This document shows positions 28,990 to 37,368 of a stretch of DNA of 64,000 nt, in pieces. Location of the stretch: assembly GCF_014205765.1 (NCBI RefSeq), contig NZ_JACIIZ010000003.1:483023-547022 (forward strand). The letters run 5' to 3'. Below the pieces are notes generated by a model that did no database searches, was not told the origin of the DNA, and worked only from the letters and a program-made list of their open reading frames with translations. Source of the DNA: Nitrospirillum iridis. Its GTDB lineage: Bacteria > Pseudomonadota > Alphaproteobacteria > Azospirillales > Azospirillaceae. A program made the position numbers and the translations under genes. Positions within the stretch are counted from its first letter, which is position 1. Each line of letters starts with the position of its first letter.

Positions 28990-29337
28990 CTATGCCACCG
29001 TAATGCTGGTGGCATACCGAAATTCAGGGGTGACCCAGTTCGCGGCCGGACGGGAGAGATACAGGCTGACGCCGGTCGGCGTCACCTGCCCCACTGAAAC
29101 CGTCGTTTCCGCAAAACCAGCCCCCGACGTGTTACCGGCTATCCAGACCGCCGATGGGGAAATATCCAATTTCGGATCAAACACTATATTGACCGAATAT
29201 GTGAGATCGCTGCCGAATGCCAACGCCATATTTTCCGGCAATATGTTCACGTAAGTGATTTGAATTCCGGTGTTTCCGATTTTTGTGAAAGCCACCTTCA
29301 CAGGGGGAGTCTTCGCCAAAATCCTTCTCCACATCAT
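28990..29337 (-). CDS. Small beta-rich protein, unknown function (toxin-like operon)
   Basis: 115 residues, starting MMWRRILAKTPPVKVAFTKI. The predicted strands alternate regularly (IQITYVNILP, LTYSVNIVFD, TTVSVGQVTP, VSLYLSRP), like a compact immunoglobulin- or jelly-roll-type domain. It has no signal peptide, Cys or obvious active site. It is the middle gene of the operon, 123 nt after the pore-former-like gene and 118 nt before the repeat protein. Its flanks are AT-rich. The role is unknown; it is similar in size and strand content to the DP-EP protein across the gap, but no clear homology is visible. Confidence 0.65.
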   Translation of the reverse strand: MMWRRILAKTPPVKVAFTKIGNTGIQITYVNILPENMALAFGSDLTYSVNIVFDPKLDISPSAVWIAGNTSGAGFAETTVSVGQVTPTGVSLYLSRPAANWVTPEFRYATSITVA

Positions 29338-29460
29338 GTTCCGGTTGAAACGACGAATATATTATTGAACCAATTTTTATATTTCGGGATCGGTGGAGGT
29401 AATTTTCACTTTGGCTATCACTACCGCCATTGTGAGGTGGCGCCGCCCCTTCCACCGCCG

Positions 29461-31512
29461 TCACACCGCTAAGGGCGGGAGCCTCAGGACGCCGCCGTCC
29501 GGCATCACGGTATGGAAATCGCCCAGACTGTCGCCGAAGTGGGCGACGTCGGTGTCGCTGGCGAAAACCGTGGTGGCACCGACCGTCAGGTGTGTGTGGG
29601 TGGCCGGCAGCACGCTGGTGTCGGTGTGCCAAAGGGCCCCCTGCCCCTGCACGCCGATACGGATCTGGTCGCCGTTGGATAGCTGGGCAAGGAGTGCCGT
29701 GCCGACACCAACCGCCACCGGCCCGCCGCCGCCCCGGGCGTCATGGACATACGCGGTGTTGTCGGTGTCGATGATGCCCAGGCTGTCACCGTTGGCGCGT
29801 ATGGACCGGCAGGTGAACCGCCCCAGCGGGACCCAGCCTTTTCTGTCGGCGTCATAGCGGTACAGACGCTGGCTGTTGTTGGCGACGGCGAAGACGGTGC
29901 CGCCCGCCACGGCGATCTGCGCTGCGGCGTCAGGCCCCGGCAGGGCCGGCAAGGGCGTCCAGTCGGTACCACTGCCGGTGTAGCGGTAAACCCGCCGATC
30001 CTGGACATCCCGATGAACCGCATAGATCATCCCCCCGCCGACCGCGACGCAGGACGCCGGGAAGGTGGAAATGGTTGTCCAGACCTCCGTCAGCAGGTCG
30101 TAGACCCTCACCCGATGGCTGGACGGCACAGGGCCGCCCGCTGGCGCCGACGCGACGGGCGCACCATCGATCACCACCAGGTCATAGCCGTCGCCGACGC
30201 AGCTGAGCGCCGTGACGCCCATGTCGGTCCAGGTGCCAGACCGGGCCGCGTAGTGGTACAGCGCGCCTGAATGGGCGATGTGGTAGAGGTCGGCGCCGAT
30301 GGCGGCCACGGTGGACGGCGCGCTGAGGTGCGCCGGTGACGGCCACAGGTGGATGGACACAGGCTCCGGCGCCGCCGCCGTGATCGCGTTCCACTCCGTC
30401 TGCGCGGCCGGCAGATCCCGCGGCTCCATATCCGCCAGGGCGGTGAACACCTCGAACGGCAGCGTCCGGTGCAACCAGGCCAGGGTGGTCAACTCCTCCT
30501 GCACCGCCGCGTTCATCGCCGCGACGCCCCGCAATTGAACACCGATCCCCGCCAGCATCAGGGCGACGGCCTGGTCCTGCTTGCGGCGATCGACCTTGAT
30601 GTCGATCTGGGCCTCAAGGTCGCTCAGCGCCCCCTGAAGCGCCTGGATGTCGGCGACGCCATGGTGGGCGCCGATGGTGCCGCCGGTGATCATTCCCCAG
30701 CCCAGGGGATTCCACCCCTGGGTCAGGCCGACGACACCGATCGCGACGGAGGAAACACCTGCCCCCCGATCTCCCAGCCCCAGATTGGCGATCACGACCC
30801 CGTCCGCCGCCAGTTGCTGCTGGGCGGCGGTGATGGCCGTCGTCATCGCCCGCACGTCACCACGATAGGCCGCCAGCACTGCCGCCAGGGGCCCCGTCCG
30901 TGTGACCGCCACCAGGGCCGCCGCAGCGCTCTCCAGCGCCTGCCCGAGTTGCGAGACGGTGGTGAGCAAGGTGGATATCGCCTCACTCTGCCGCCTGATC
31001 AGTTTGTCCTGCGGACGCAGGGACCGGAGGGGGAACGGGGCGCAGGGCATCAGCTCGAAGCCGGCGCTGATCGTGCCGGCGACCTGGCGCAGGGCCTGCG
31101 GGATCGATGGGATCTGGGAGAAGACGGTGGCCAGCCCGGCCCCTGCCTCCGCCGTCGTCCGCTCCGGCGTGAACCACGTTTTTGCCCGGGCCTGCAAGGT
31201 GGCGAACTGTTCACGGAAGGAGTCGTAGGCCGTCTGCAACGCTTCAAGGTCGGCCCGGGACATGAAGGGCGGCATGTCCTGGAACTGGATCGGGGGCACG
31301 GACGTCTCAGTCAGGGCGTACACGAAGGCGCTGGCGGCGGTCAGGCTCGCGGTCGCCGCAGCCGTCTGCTCCACGATCCGCTGGGCGATGAGGCCCAAGC
31401 TGGTCGTCGCCAGTGGCCGCACGGGAAGCCGCGCATAAACCCCCGGCGCCACGAGCAGGCGGCGGCCCATCGCGGGTGATGACCTGGTGTCTGCGGCCAG
31501 CATCGCTTCCAT
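29461..31512 (-). CDS. Candidate alpha-helical pore-forming toxin with C-terminal beta-propeller
   Basis: 683 residues. The N-terminal 380 are almost all helical, with long Ala/Gln/Leu-rich amphipathic segments (90-115, 170-240, 285-345). These are split by one hydrophobic Gly-rich stretch at 251-285 (VSSVAIGVVGLTQG, GWGMITGGTIGAH), the arrangement of ClyA/HBL/XaxA-type pore formers, where that stretch is the membrane-inserting head. Residues 395-675 contain repeated strands with Y-x-Y or W motifs (LYHYAARSGTW, VYRYTGSGTDW, LYRYDADRKGW), typical of a kelch/tectonin-like propeller that could bind a receptor. There is no signal peptide. GGGGAA precedes the ATG. The call rests on architecture, not detected homology. 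Confidence 0.5.
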   Translation of the reverse strand: MEAMLAADTRSSPAMGRRLLVAPGVYARLPVRPLATTSLGLIAQRIVEQTAAATASLTAASAFVYALTETSVPPIQFQDMPPFMSRADLEALQTAYDSFREQFATLQARAKTWFTPERTTAEAGAGLATVFSQIPSIPQALRQVAGTISAGFELMPCAPFPLRSLRPQDKLIRRQSEAISTLLTTVSQLGQALESAAAALVAVTRTGPLAAVLAAYRGDVRAMTTAITAAQQQLAADGVVIANLGLGDRGAGVSSVAIGVVGLTQGWNPLGWGMITGGTIGAHHGVADIQALQGALSDLEAQIDIKVDRRKQDQAVALMLAGIGVQLRGVAAMNAAVQEELTTLAWLHRTLPFEVFTALADMEPRDLPAAQTEWNAITAAAPEPVSIHLWPSPAHLSAPSTVAAIGADLYHIAHSGALYHYAARSGTWTDMGVTALSCVGDGYDLVVIDGAPVASAPAGGPVPSSHRVRVYDLLTEVWTTISTFPASCVAVGGGMIYAVHRDVQDRRVYRYTGSGTDWTPLPALPGPDAAAQIAVAGGTVFAVANNSQRLYRYDADRKGWVPLGRFTCRSIRANGDSLGIIDTDNTAYVHDARGGGGPVAVGVGTALLAQLSNGDQIRIGVQGQGALWHTDTSVLPATHTHLTVGATTVFASDTDVAHFGDSLGDFHTVMPDGGVLRLPPLAV

Positions 31513-31651
31513 TTCCCCGATCCTCTTCCTGCCAAACCCACGGTCATCCGGGTGTCATCCGGGACCGTTCAAGCAGGCAAAGGGTAGACGGGGTACGCGG
31601 CCTATCCTTCTTCTGATATTCTTCTGATGCCTAATCCATTGTTAATAAACA

Positions 31652-31690
31652 GGAATATAAAAAGGCCCGACCGGTTTGGGTCGGGCCTTT
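31652..31690 (-). terminator. Rho-independent terminator of the pca operon
   Basis: A perfect 12-bp stem AAAGGCCCGACC (31661-31672 with 31679-31690) and a 6-nt loop. Read leftward it is followed by TTATATTCC after the TTT of the stem. It lies 37 nt after the pcaG stop and separates the pca operon from the toxin-like operon, whose first gene starts at 31512. Confidence 0.88.
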
Positions 31691-31727
31691 CCAGGCAATG
31701 CCCCTGTCGGGGCCGGGAGGAAAACGC

Positions 31728-32330
31728 TCAGCAGTCGAAGAACACCGTCTCCTGGGCGCCCTGCAGATGGACGTCGAAGCGGAAGGTGGGGATGCCGTCC
31801 CCCGGCTGACGGGTGGCGATCAGGGTCTGGCGGCGGTCCGCCAACTCGATGGACAGCAGCGCCGGATCCACGGCGTTGGCGTCGGCACGGTCATCGAAAT
31901 AGATGCGGGTGTGCAGGTGGATGTTGATGCCGCGGGCGAACAGCAGCAGCGAGCAGTGCGGCGCCTGAGGGCGACCGTCCACCCACGGCGTGGCCCCCGG
32001 GCGGATGGTCTCGAACGCCCACAGGCCCGTTTCCGCGTCCGCCCCCACGCGGCCCCAGCCGCGAAAGCCCGATGTGTCGCCCGGGGCGTTGTAGGCGCCG
32101 GTGCTGTCGGCCTGCCACAGTTCCAGCATCACGTCGCGCAAGGGGTGGCCGGAACCGTCCCAGACCACGCCCTCGATGCGGATCTGTTCCCCCGGGACGC
32201 CGCCGCCCGCCAGGACGTGCAGCTTTTCCTGGGTGCGCCGGTTGAGGCCGGCAAAGGCCGGCAGGCAACCGATATGGACATAGGGACCCCCGGTCTGCGA
32301 GGGGGTTTCCTTCAGATATTGCACAGGCAT
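31728..32330 (-). CDS. pcaG: Protocatechuate 3,4-dioxygenase alpha subunit
   Basis: 200 residues, the normal alpha-subunit length. With PcaH it cleaves protocatechuate between its hydroxyls to give 3-carboxy-cis,cis-muconate. The family stretches TPSQTGGPYVHIG, VMLELWQADSTGAYN and HCSLLLFARGINIHLHTRIYF are clear; the alpha subunit lacks the full iron-ligand set and shapes the pocket (Arg in LLFARGI). It starts 3 nt after pcaH, so the two are translationally linked. Confidence 0.96.
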   Translation of the reverse strand: MPVQYLKETPSQTGGPYVHIGCLPAFAGLNRRTQEKLHVLAGGGVPGEQIRIEGVVWDGSGHPLRDVMLELWQADSTGAYNAPGDTSGFRGWGRVGADAETGLWAFETIRPGATPWVDGRPQAPHCSLLLFARGINIHLHTRIYFDDRADANAVDPALLSIELADRRQTLIATRQPGDGIPTFRFDVHLQGAQETVFFDC

Positions 32331-32333
32331 GGC

Positions 32334-33077
32334 TCAGTTCCCCTCAGGCCGGTTCTCAAAGAAGGTGGAGCGGCGGCCGCGCAGCACGATGTCGAAGCGG
32401 TAGACCAGGCTGTCGAAGGGCACCATCTCCCCCATGTCCAGCTTGGCCACCAGCATGTCCACCGCCGACCTGTCGGGGATGGTGCTGATAATGGGGCACA
32501 GCGGGATCAGGGGGTCGCCCTCGAAATACATTTGGGTCACCAGGCGCTGGGCGAAGGCGGTGCCGAACAGCGAGAAATGGATGTGAGACGGGCGCCAATC
32601 GCTGTTGTGGTTCATCCAGGGATAGGGGCCCGGCTTGATGGTGCGGAAGAAATACCGCCCATCCTCATCGGTGACACAGCGGCCACAGCCGCCGAAGTTC
32701 GGATCCAGCGGGGCAAGGTAGCGGTCGTTGCGGTGACGGTAGCGGCCGCCGGCGTTGGCCTGCCACACCTCCAGCAAGGTGCCCTTCACCGGCCGGCCCA
32801 TCTCGTCCAGAACGCGGCCGTGGACGATGACGCGCTCACCGATGGCTTCCTCGCCGGTGGTGATGTAGTTGCGGATCAGGTCGTTGTCCAAGGGGTCCAG
32901 GTCACCGTGGCCGAACACCGGCCCCGTGCGCTCACCGATAGACTGGCGCAGGGACACCAGCGCCTTGCCTGGGGAGCGCAGCACCGACGTCTTGTATTGC
33001 GGGGTGTAGGCCGGCGGGTGCCAGGCCCGGTCACGCCGGGTGAATTCCCCCAAATGGTCTTGGCCTTGGTCGCTCAT
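32334..33077 (-). CDS. pcaH: Protocatechuate 3,4-dioxygenase beta subunit
   Basis: 247 residues from ATG 33077 ([10 protein letters not shown]), with GGGAGGAC nine bases upstream. It carries the non-heme Fe(III) ligands: Tyr113 in [11 protein letters not shown], Tyr152 in GPYPW, and His165 and His167 in [11 protein letters not shown], with the spacing seen in Pseudomonas PcaH (39 and 13 residues). It is the first gene of the pcaHG pair and is divergent from a LysR regulator (156 nt between starts). PobA, 12 kb away, supplies the substrate. Confidence 0.96.
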   Translation of the reverse strand: MSDQGQDHLGEFTRRDRAWHPPAYTPQYKTSVLRSPGKALVSLRQSIGERTGPVFGHGDLDPLDNDLIRNYITTGEEAIGERVIVHGRVLDEMGRPVKGTLLEVWQANAGGRYRHRNDRYLAPLDPNFGGCGRCVTDEDGRYFFRTIKPGPYPWMNHNSDWRPSHIHFSLFGTAFAQRLVTQMYFEGDPLIPLCPIISTIPDRSAVDMLVAKLDMGEMVPFDSLVYRFDIVLRGRRSTFFENRPEGN

Positions 33078-33197
33078 CTCAGGTTCCGTCCTCCCGGAAT
33101 GGTTTTTAAGAGGTGGGCCAAAGTGCGGCGCCCACATCTTTCACCCCCAGCCTAGAGCAATCCATGTTTCTGAAAATCCCATAGATCGGCATATAAT

Positions 33198-33224
33198 CCA
33201 TCAATATAGCTCATGGGTTGATGG
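33198..33224. promoter_or_regulatory. Candidate LysR site in the pcaH/LysR divergent region
   Basis: An inverted repeat CCATCAA (33198-33204) and TTGATGG (33218-33224) with a 13-nt spacer. Arm length and total span fit a LysR-type site. It ends 9 nt before the GTG of the divergent regulator, which would suit autorepression and activation of pcaHG. Confidence 0.5.
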
Positions 33225-33233
33225 GAGAAGGCG

Positions 33234-34166
33234 GTGACCGGGTTCGACCATTTGGACGTGGATGGCCATCTGTTGCGCCTGTTCGTGACGGTGCATGAGG
33301 AGGGCTCCGTCTCCGCCGCCGCCCGGCGGCTGGACATGGCGCAATCGGCCGTCAGCCATGCCCTGAACCGCCTGCGCCGGGTGGTGGGCGATCCCCTGTT
33401 CGTGAAGTCCGGCCGGCGCATCGTCGCCACCCAGCATGCCGAGCGACTGGTGCCCCAGGCGCGGGCCGTGATGGACGGGCTGAAGGCGCTGACGGCCGCC
33501 GCCGCCTTCGCCCCCGCCCAGGCGCGTCTGTCGTGGACGGTGGCGGCGAACGACTTCCAGCGTGATCTGCTGTTGCCTCGCCTGTACGCGCGGGTGGTGC
33601 CCCAGGTGGCGGATTTCCGCCTGCAGGTCATCCCTTCGGGCCGCCCCACCGGCGACCTGCTGCGGGAGGCGCGCTGCGACCTGCTGATCTCCCCCACCCC
33701 GCCGGAGGGGACGGACATCATCCAGAAGCGGCTGTTCGACGACCGCTATGTCTGCGTCTTTGATGGTGCGCGCCGCCAGGCCCCGGCCAGCGCCGCCGAC
33801 TTCCTGGCCGGTCGCCACGTCACCGTCGTCCACCCCTCAGCCGATCCCCTGAACTTCGACAAGGCGCTGGAGACCCTCGGCATCCGGCGCGACGTGGTGG
33901 TGTCGGTGCCCAACTTCGCCGGATTGGCCCCCTTCCTGCGGGGCTCAGACCTGATGGCCTGCGTGCCCGGCCGGCTGCACCCGGTGGAACTGCGCGACTT
34001 CAGCGCCGCCCCCCTGCCGCCCGACCTGCTGGCCGGATCCCCACCGGGCACGGGGGCCTTGCGCATGTACATGGCCTGGCACCTGCGCGGCCAGCACGAC
34101 CCCGCCCAGGCCTGGCTGCGGGGGGAGTTGGAAGCGGTGGTGCGGGCGCTGGAGGACGATGCTTAA
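33234..34166 (+). CDS. LysR-family regulator, probable control of pcaHG
   Basis: 310 residues, GTG start with GGGAGAAGG just upstream. The helix-turn-helix is GSVSAAARRLDMAQSAVSHALNRLRRVVGDPLFVKSGRR, which includes the wing, and the effector domain shows LDLLISPTPPEGTD-like positions. It is of the same broad NodD/NahR-like branch rather than the standard PcaQ sequence. Being divergent from pcaHG it is the likely pathway regulator, sensing protocatechuate or beta-carboxymuconate. Its last 4 nt overlap the end of convergent pcaC. Confidence 0.88.
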   Translation: MTGFDHLDVDGHLLRLFVTVHEEGSVSAAARRLDMAQSAVSHALNRLRRVVGDPLFVKSGRRIVATQHAERLVPQARAVMDGLKALTAAAAFAPAQARLSWTVAANDFQRDLLLPRLYARVVPQVADFRLQVIPSGRPTGDLLREARCDLLISPTPPEGTDIIQKRLFDDRYVCVFDGARRQAPASAADFLAGRHVTVVHPSADPLNFDKALETLGIRRDVVVSVPNFAGLAPFLRGSDLMACVPGRLHPVELRDFSAAPLPPDLLAGSPPGTGALRMYMAWHLRGQHDPAQAWLRGELEAVVRALEDDA

Positions 34167-34552
34167 GGCGCCGCCTCCTCCAGCCCCGCGAACACCTCCG
34201 CGGCTTGGTGGAAGGCGGTGTTGGCGGCGGGCACGCCACAATAGATGGCGCTCTGCAGGATCACTTCCTTGATCAGGTCCTTGGACACGCCGTGCTGGAC
34301 GGCGGCACGCACATGCATCTTGAATTCGTCGCCGCGGTTCAAGGCGATCATCATGGACAGCGTCATCAGGCGGCGGGTGGTATGGTCGATCGCCGGCCGG
34401 GTCCAGATCTCACCCCAGGCATAGCGGGTGATCAGGTCCTGGAATTCGGTGTTGAATTCCGTGCGGGTGGCCAGCGCCCGGTCCACATGGGCGTCACCCA
34501 GCACGGACTTGCGGGTCTTCAGGCCGAACTCGTAACGCTCCTGCTCATCCAT
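34163..34552 (-). CDS. pcaC: 4-carboxymuconolactone decarboxylase
   Basis: 129 residues, the normal size of a stand-alone PcaC (it is not fused to PcaD as PcaL). It decarboxylates gamma-carboxymuconolactone to beta-ketoadipate enol-lactone. The CMD fold landmarks are FNTEFQDLITRYAWGEIWTRP, LMTLSMMIALNRGDEFKMH and VILQSAIYCGVPAANTAFH. The start is ATG 34552 with AGGGAG upstream; the frame is open for 31 further codons without similarity. It lies downstream of pcaD, separated by 153 nt that contain a 30-bp palindrome. Confidence 0.95.
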   Translation of the reverse strand: MDEQERYEFGLKTRKSVLGDAHVDRALATRTEFNTEFQDLITRYAWGEIWTRPAIDHTTRRLMTLSMMIALNRGDEFKMHVRAAVQHGVSKDLIKEVILQSAIYCGVPAANTAFHQAAEVFAGLEEAAP

Positions 34553-34672
34553 GGATATTTCTCCCTTTAAGGTTCCCTCAAACGCCGGGCGCGGGCATCC
34601 GCCGGCTTGGCTTTCTCGCTTTCCAGTCCGCCACGCTCCCCGCAAAGCTCCGGCGGACGCGGTCGCGTCCTA

Positions 34673-34702
34673 TAACGGGATGAGCCATGGCTCATCCCGT
34701 TA
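34673..34702. repeat. Perfect 30-bp palindrome between pcaD and pcaC
   Basis: The arm TAACGGGATGAGCCA is followed directly by its exact complement. It begins 4 nt after the pcaD stop (reading leftward). With no T-tract it is more likely an mRNA-stabilising or processing hairpin, or a protein-binding site, than a terminator. A weaker inverted repeat of TCCGCCGG/CCGGCGGA lies further along the same gap. Confidence 0.75.
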
Positions 34703-34705
34703 ATA

Positions 34706-35485
34706 TCAAGCCAGAAAGTCCAGCAGCGCGGCGGTGAAGGCCGCCGCCTGCTCGATATTTGAAAGATGGGCGGCTTCCAGCATGACAAGGGTACTGCCTT
34801 TGATGCCGGCGTGCAGTTCCTCGGCCTTGGCCGGCGGGGTGGCGGGGTCCTGGGTGCCGCCGATGACCAAGGTCGGCACATCGACGGCCCCCAGGTGCGG
34901 CCGCTGGTCCATGTCGCGGATGGCGGCGCAGCAGCCGACATAGCCCTGGGGCTTGGTCGCCAGCAACAGCTGGCGCACACGGTCCGTCGCGTCAGGGTTC
35001 GCGGCCACGAAACCGGGGGTGAACCAGCGCTCGATGACCGCCTCGGTCACCGCCGCCATGCCTTGGGCCGTCACCAGATCCATGCGCCCCTGCCAGCTTT
35101 CCGGCGGCCCCATGTAGGCGGCGGTGTTGGCCAGCACCAGGCGTTCCAGCCGCTGGCCGGCGTTGATGCCCAGCCACTGGCCGACCATGCCGCCCTTGGA
35201 CAGGCCACAAAAGCGCACGCGGTAGAGGTCCAACTCATCCAGCAGGCCCAGCACGTCCTGGCCCAAGCGCGCCATGGTGTAGGGGCCGGTCGGCGCGTCA
35301 CTGGGACCATGGCCCCGGCTGTCGTACCGGATGACGCGGTAGTGTCGGGTCAGGGCCGCCATCTGCGGCTCCCACATCGCGACGGCCGTGCCCAGGGAGT
35401 TGGACAGCACCAGGGGCGGCCCGTCGGCGGGGCCGTCGACGCGGTAACTCAGGTGGCAACCATCATCCAAGGTAATCAGTGGCAT
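34706..35485 (-). CDS. pcaD: 3-oxoadipate enol-lactonase
   Basis: 259 residues; an alpha/beta-hydrolase that opens beta-ketoadipate enol-lactone to beta-ketoadipate. The nucleophile is Ser96 in CGLSKGGM, the acid is probably Asp in GGTQDPATPP and the base is His240 in EAAHLSN. The oxyanion region is LSNSLGT. It lies 12 nt after pcaB, in the same transcript. Confidence 0.95.
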   Translation of the reverse strand: MPLITLDDGCHLSYRVDGPADGPPLVLSNSLGTAVAMWEPQMAALTRHYRVIRYDSRGHGPSDAPTGPYTMARLGQDVLGLLDELDLYRVRFCGLSKGGMVGQWLGINAGQRLERLVLANTAAYMGPPESWQGRMDLVTAQGMAAVTEAVIERWFTPGFVAANPDATDRVRQLLLATKPQGYVGCCAAIRDMDQRPHLGAVDVPTLVIGGTQDPATPPAKAEELHAGIKGSTLVMLEAAHLSNIEQAAAFTAALLDFLA

Positions 35486-35497
35486 GATCCACTTTCC

Positions 35498-36850
35498 TCA
35501 TGCATCGCGAGAAGAGTTGCGAGCCGCCAGGGCCCGGGCGACGAACTGTGGGGCCATGCCCAGGTAGCCGCTGGGATCAAGCGCCGCCGCCAGTTGCTGC
35601 GGCGACAGGTGGGCCGTCACCTCCGGTAGAGTGGCCAGCACCTCGCCCAGGGCGCGACCCTCGGCCACCGCCTGACGGCCGGCCTTTTCCACCAGGCTGT
35701 GCGCCGGCCCCCGGCCCAGGGCCTCGCCCAGGGCCATGACCACGGATTCCGACATCAGCAGGCCGCGGGTGATGTCCAGGTTCGCGCGCATGCGGGCGGC
35801 GTCGACCTCCAGCCCGGCCATGGTGTCGGTCATGACCCGCAGGCTGCCGCCCACCAGGCGGAAGATTTCGGGCAGTGTCTCCCACTCCGCATGCCAGCCG
35901 CCCAAGCCCCGCTCCTGCTCCTGCGGCATGGCCGCGAACAGGGTGGCGACCAGGGGGGGCACGCGGGTGGCGGCCGACAGGGCCACGGCGCAGGCGACGG
36001 GATTGCGCTTGTGCGGCATGGCCGACGACCCGCCCTTGCCGGCCTCCGCCGGCTCGAACGCCTCGCCCACTTCGGTCTGCATCAACAGCGACAGGTCGCG
36101 GGCCATCTTGCCCAGCACGCCCGCCACCAGGCCCAGGGCGGCCCCCAAGGCCACCAGACGATCACGGTGGCCATGCCAGGGCAGGTCCGGCAGGATGAGG
36201 TCCAACCCCCGGGCCAGGGCCTCCGCCACCTCCAGCCCCCGGTCGCCCAGGGCGGCCAGCGTGCCGGCGGCGCCGCCGAACTGCAGCACCAGGCAGTCGC
36301 GGCCGGATGCCGCCACCGCCCTGCGGGCGCGGCCCACCGCCGCCATCCATCCGGCCGCCTTCAAACCGAAGGTCGTGGGCAGTGCCTGCTGCATCCAGGT
36401 GCGGGCGGCCAGCGGGGTTTCGGCATGGGTCGCGGCCAGACGGGCCAAGTGCCCCTCCAGCGCCGCCAGCCCCTCATCCACCAGCGGCAGGGCCTGGCGG
36501 ATCTGCAGCACCAAGCCGGTGTCCATGATGTCCTGGCTGGTGGCGCCCCAATGGACGAAGCGGCTGGCGTCACGGTCGGCCGCCGCCACCTTGGCGGTCA
36601 GGGCCTTCACCAGGGGAATGGCGGTGTTGCCGGCCTTGGCCGCAGCCAGGGCCAGGGCATCCAGGTCGATCTGCTCCACCCGGCACTGGCAGGCGATGGC
36701 GATATCAGCCCCGGCGGGAATGATGGACAGCGCGGCCTCGGCCCGCGCCAGGGCGGCTTCGAAATCCAGCATGCCCTGCACGGTGGCGGCATCGGTGAAC
36801 ACGGCATCCACCGCACTGCCCCGGAACAGCGGGTCCAGCAATCCAGGCAT
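35498..36850 (-). CDS. pcaB: 3-carboxy-cis,cis-muconate cycloisomerase
   Basis: 450 residues, start ATG 36850 (MPGLLDPLFRGSAVDAVFTD) with GGGAGGAC upstream. It is a member of the fumarase/adenylosuccinate-lyase superfamily, with the signature GSSAMPHKRNPVA and the earlier HWGATSQDIMDTG. It lactonises beta-carboxymuconate to gamma-carboxymuconolactone, the step between PcaGH and PcaC. It is the first gene of the pcaB-pcaD-pcaC transcript. pcaIJ and pcaF, needed to finish the pathway, are not in the window. Confidence 0.95.
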   Translation of the reverse strand: MPGLLDPLFRGSAVDAVFTDAATVQGMLDFEAALARAEAALSIIPAGADIAIACQCRVEQIDLDALALAAAKAGNTAIPLVKALTAKVAAADRDASRFVHWGATSQDIMDTGLVLQIRQALPLVDEGLAALEGHLARLAATHAETPLAARTWMQQALPTTFGLKAAGWMAAVGRARRAVAASGRDCLVLQFGGAAGTLAALGDRGLEVAEALARGLDLILPDLPWHGHRDRLVALGAALGLVAGVLGKMARDLSLLMQTEVGEAFEPAEAGKGGSSAMPHKRNPVACAVALSAATRVPPLVATLFAAMPQEQERGLGGWHAEWETLPEIFRLVGGSLRVMTDTMAGLEVDAARMRANLDITRGLLMSESVVMALGEALGRGPAHSLVEKAGRQAVAEGRALGEVLATLPEVTAHLSPQQLAAALDPSGYLGMAPQFVARALAARNSSRDA

Positions 36851-36976
36851 CAATCGTCCTCCCGCCCTCTTAAACGGCGGAAGGAACGATACCACCGCAG
36901 GGGCGGGAAAGAGCCATGCCGCGACTTGTGAACAGCCGTGCATTCACGAACAAATGTGCGTCAGACGAACAAATGC

Positions 36977-37282
36977 TCACGCAACGAAGGAATGGTGCTG
37001 AACCTGGGGCGGTACCGCGAAAAAGGGACCGATCAGCGACCGCCATTGGGGGAAGCGTGGGGAGTTGCGGAAGCCTTCCATGTGGTCGGCCACGCTACGC
37101 CACTCCACCAGCAGCAAATAGCGGTTGGGGTCTTCCACGCAGCGCCGCACCCGGTGGGTCAAGTACCCCTCGGTCGCGGCCAGGAGCGGCAGGGCCTGGG
37201 CGATGGCCGCCTCGAAATCTCCCCCGCGCCCCGGCAGGATGTCGAAGATGGCGGTTTCCAGGATGGTGTCTCGCGTCAGCAT
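36977..37282 (-). CDS. Antibiotic-biosynthesis-monooxygenase (ABM) domain protein
   Basis: 101 residues from ATG 37282 with AAGGAG upstream. It is a ferredoxin-like ABM domain: FDILPGRGGDFEAAIAQALPLL, then HRVRRCVEDPNRYLLLVEWRSVADHMEGFRNS. Such small proteins oxidise quinols or act as heme- or cofactor-free monooxygenases. Its place beside pcaB and upstream of an aromatic-type LysR suggests a side activity on aromatic intermediates. A possible operator lies at 37333-37368. Confidence 0.82.
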   Translation of the reverse strand: MLTRDTILETAIFDILPGRGGDFEAAIAQALPLLAATEGYLTHRVRRCVEDPNRYLLLVEWRSVADHMEGFRNSPRFPQWRSLIGPFFAVPPQVQHHSFVA

Positions 37283-37332
37283 GAAGGCTCCTTGGGATCG
37301 TCTTTGGGGTTCATGGGAAAATTTCAAAGGGG

Positions 37333-37368
37333 GGCTAAACCCGCCACCAGGTTGGCCAGTGTTTAGCC
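37333..37368. promoter_or_regulatory. Inverted repeat upstream of the ABM gene
   Basis: GGCTAAAC (37333-37340) and GTTTAGCC (37361-37368) with a 20-nt spacer, 51-86 nt upstream of the ABM start. It could be an operator or a long-loop hairpin; nothing else supports a role. Confidence 0.35.
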
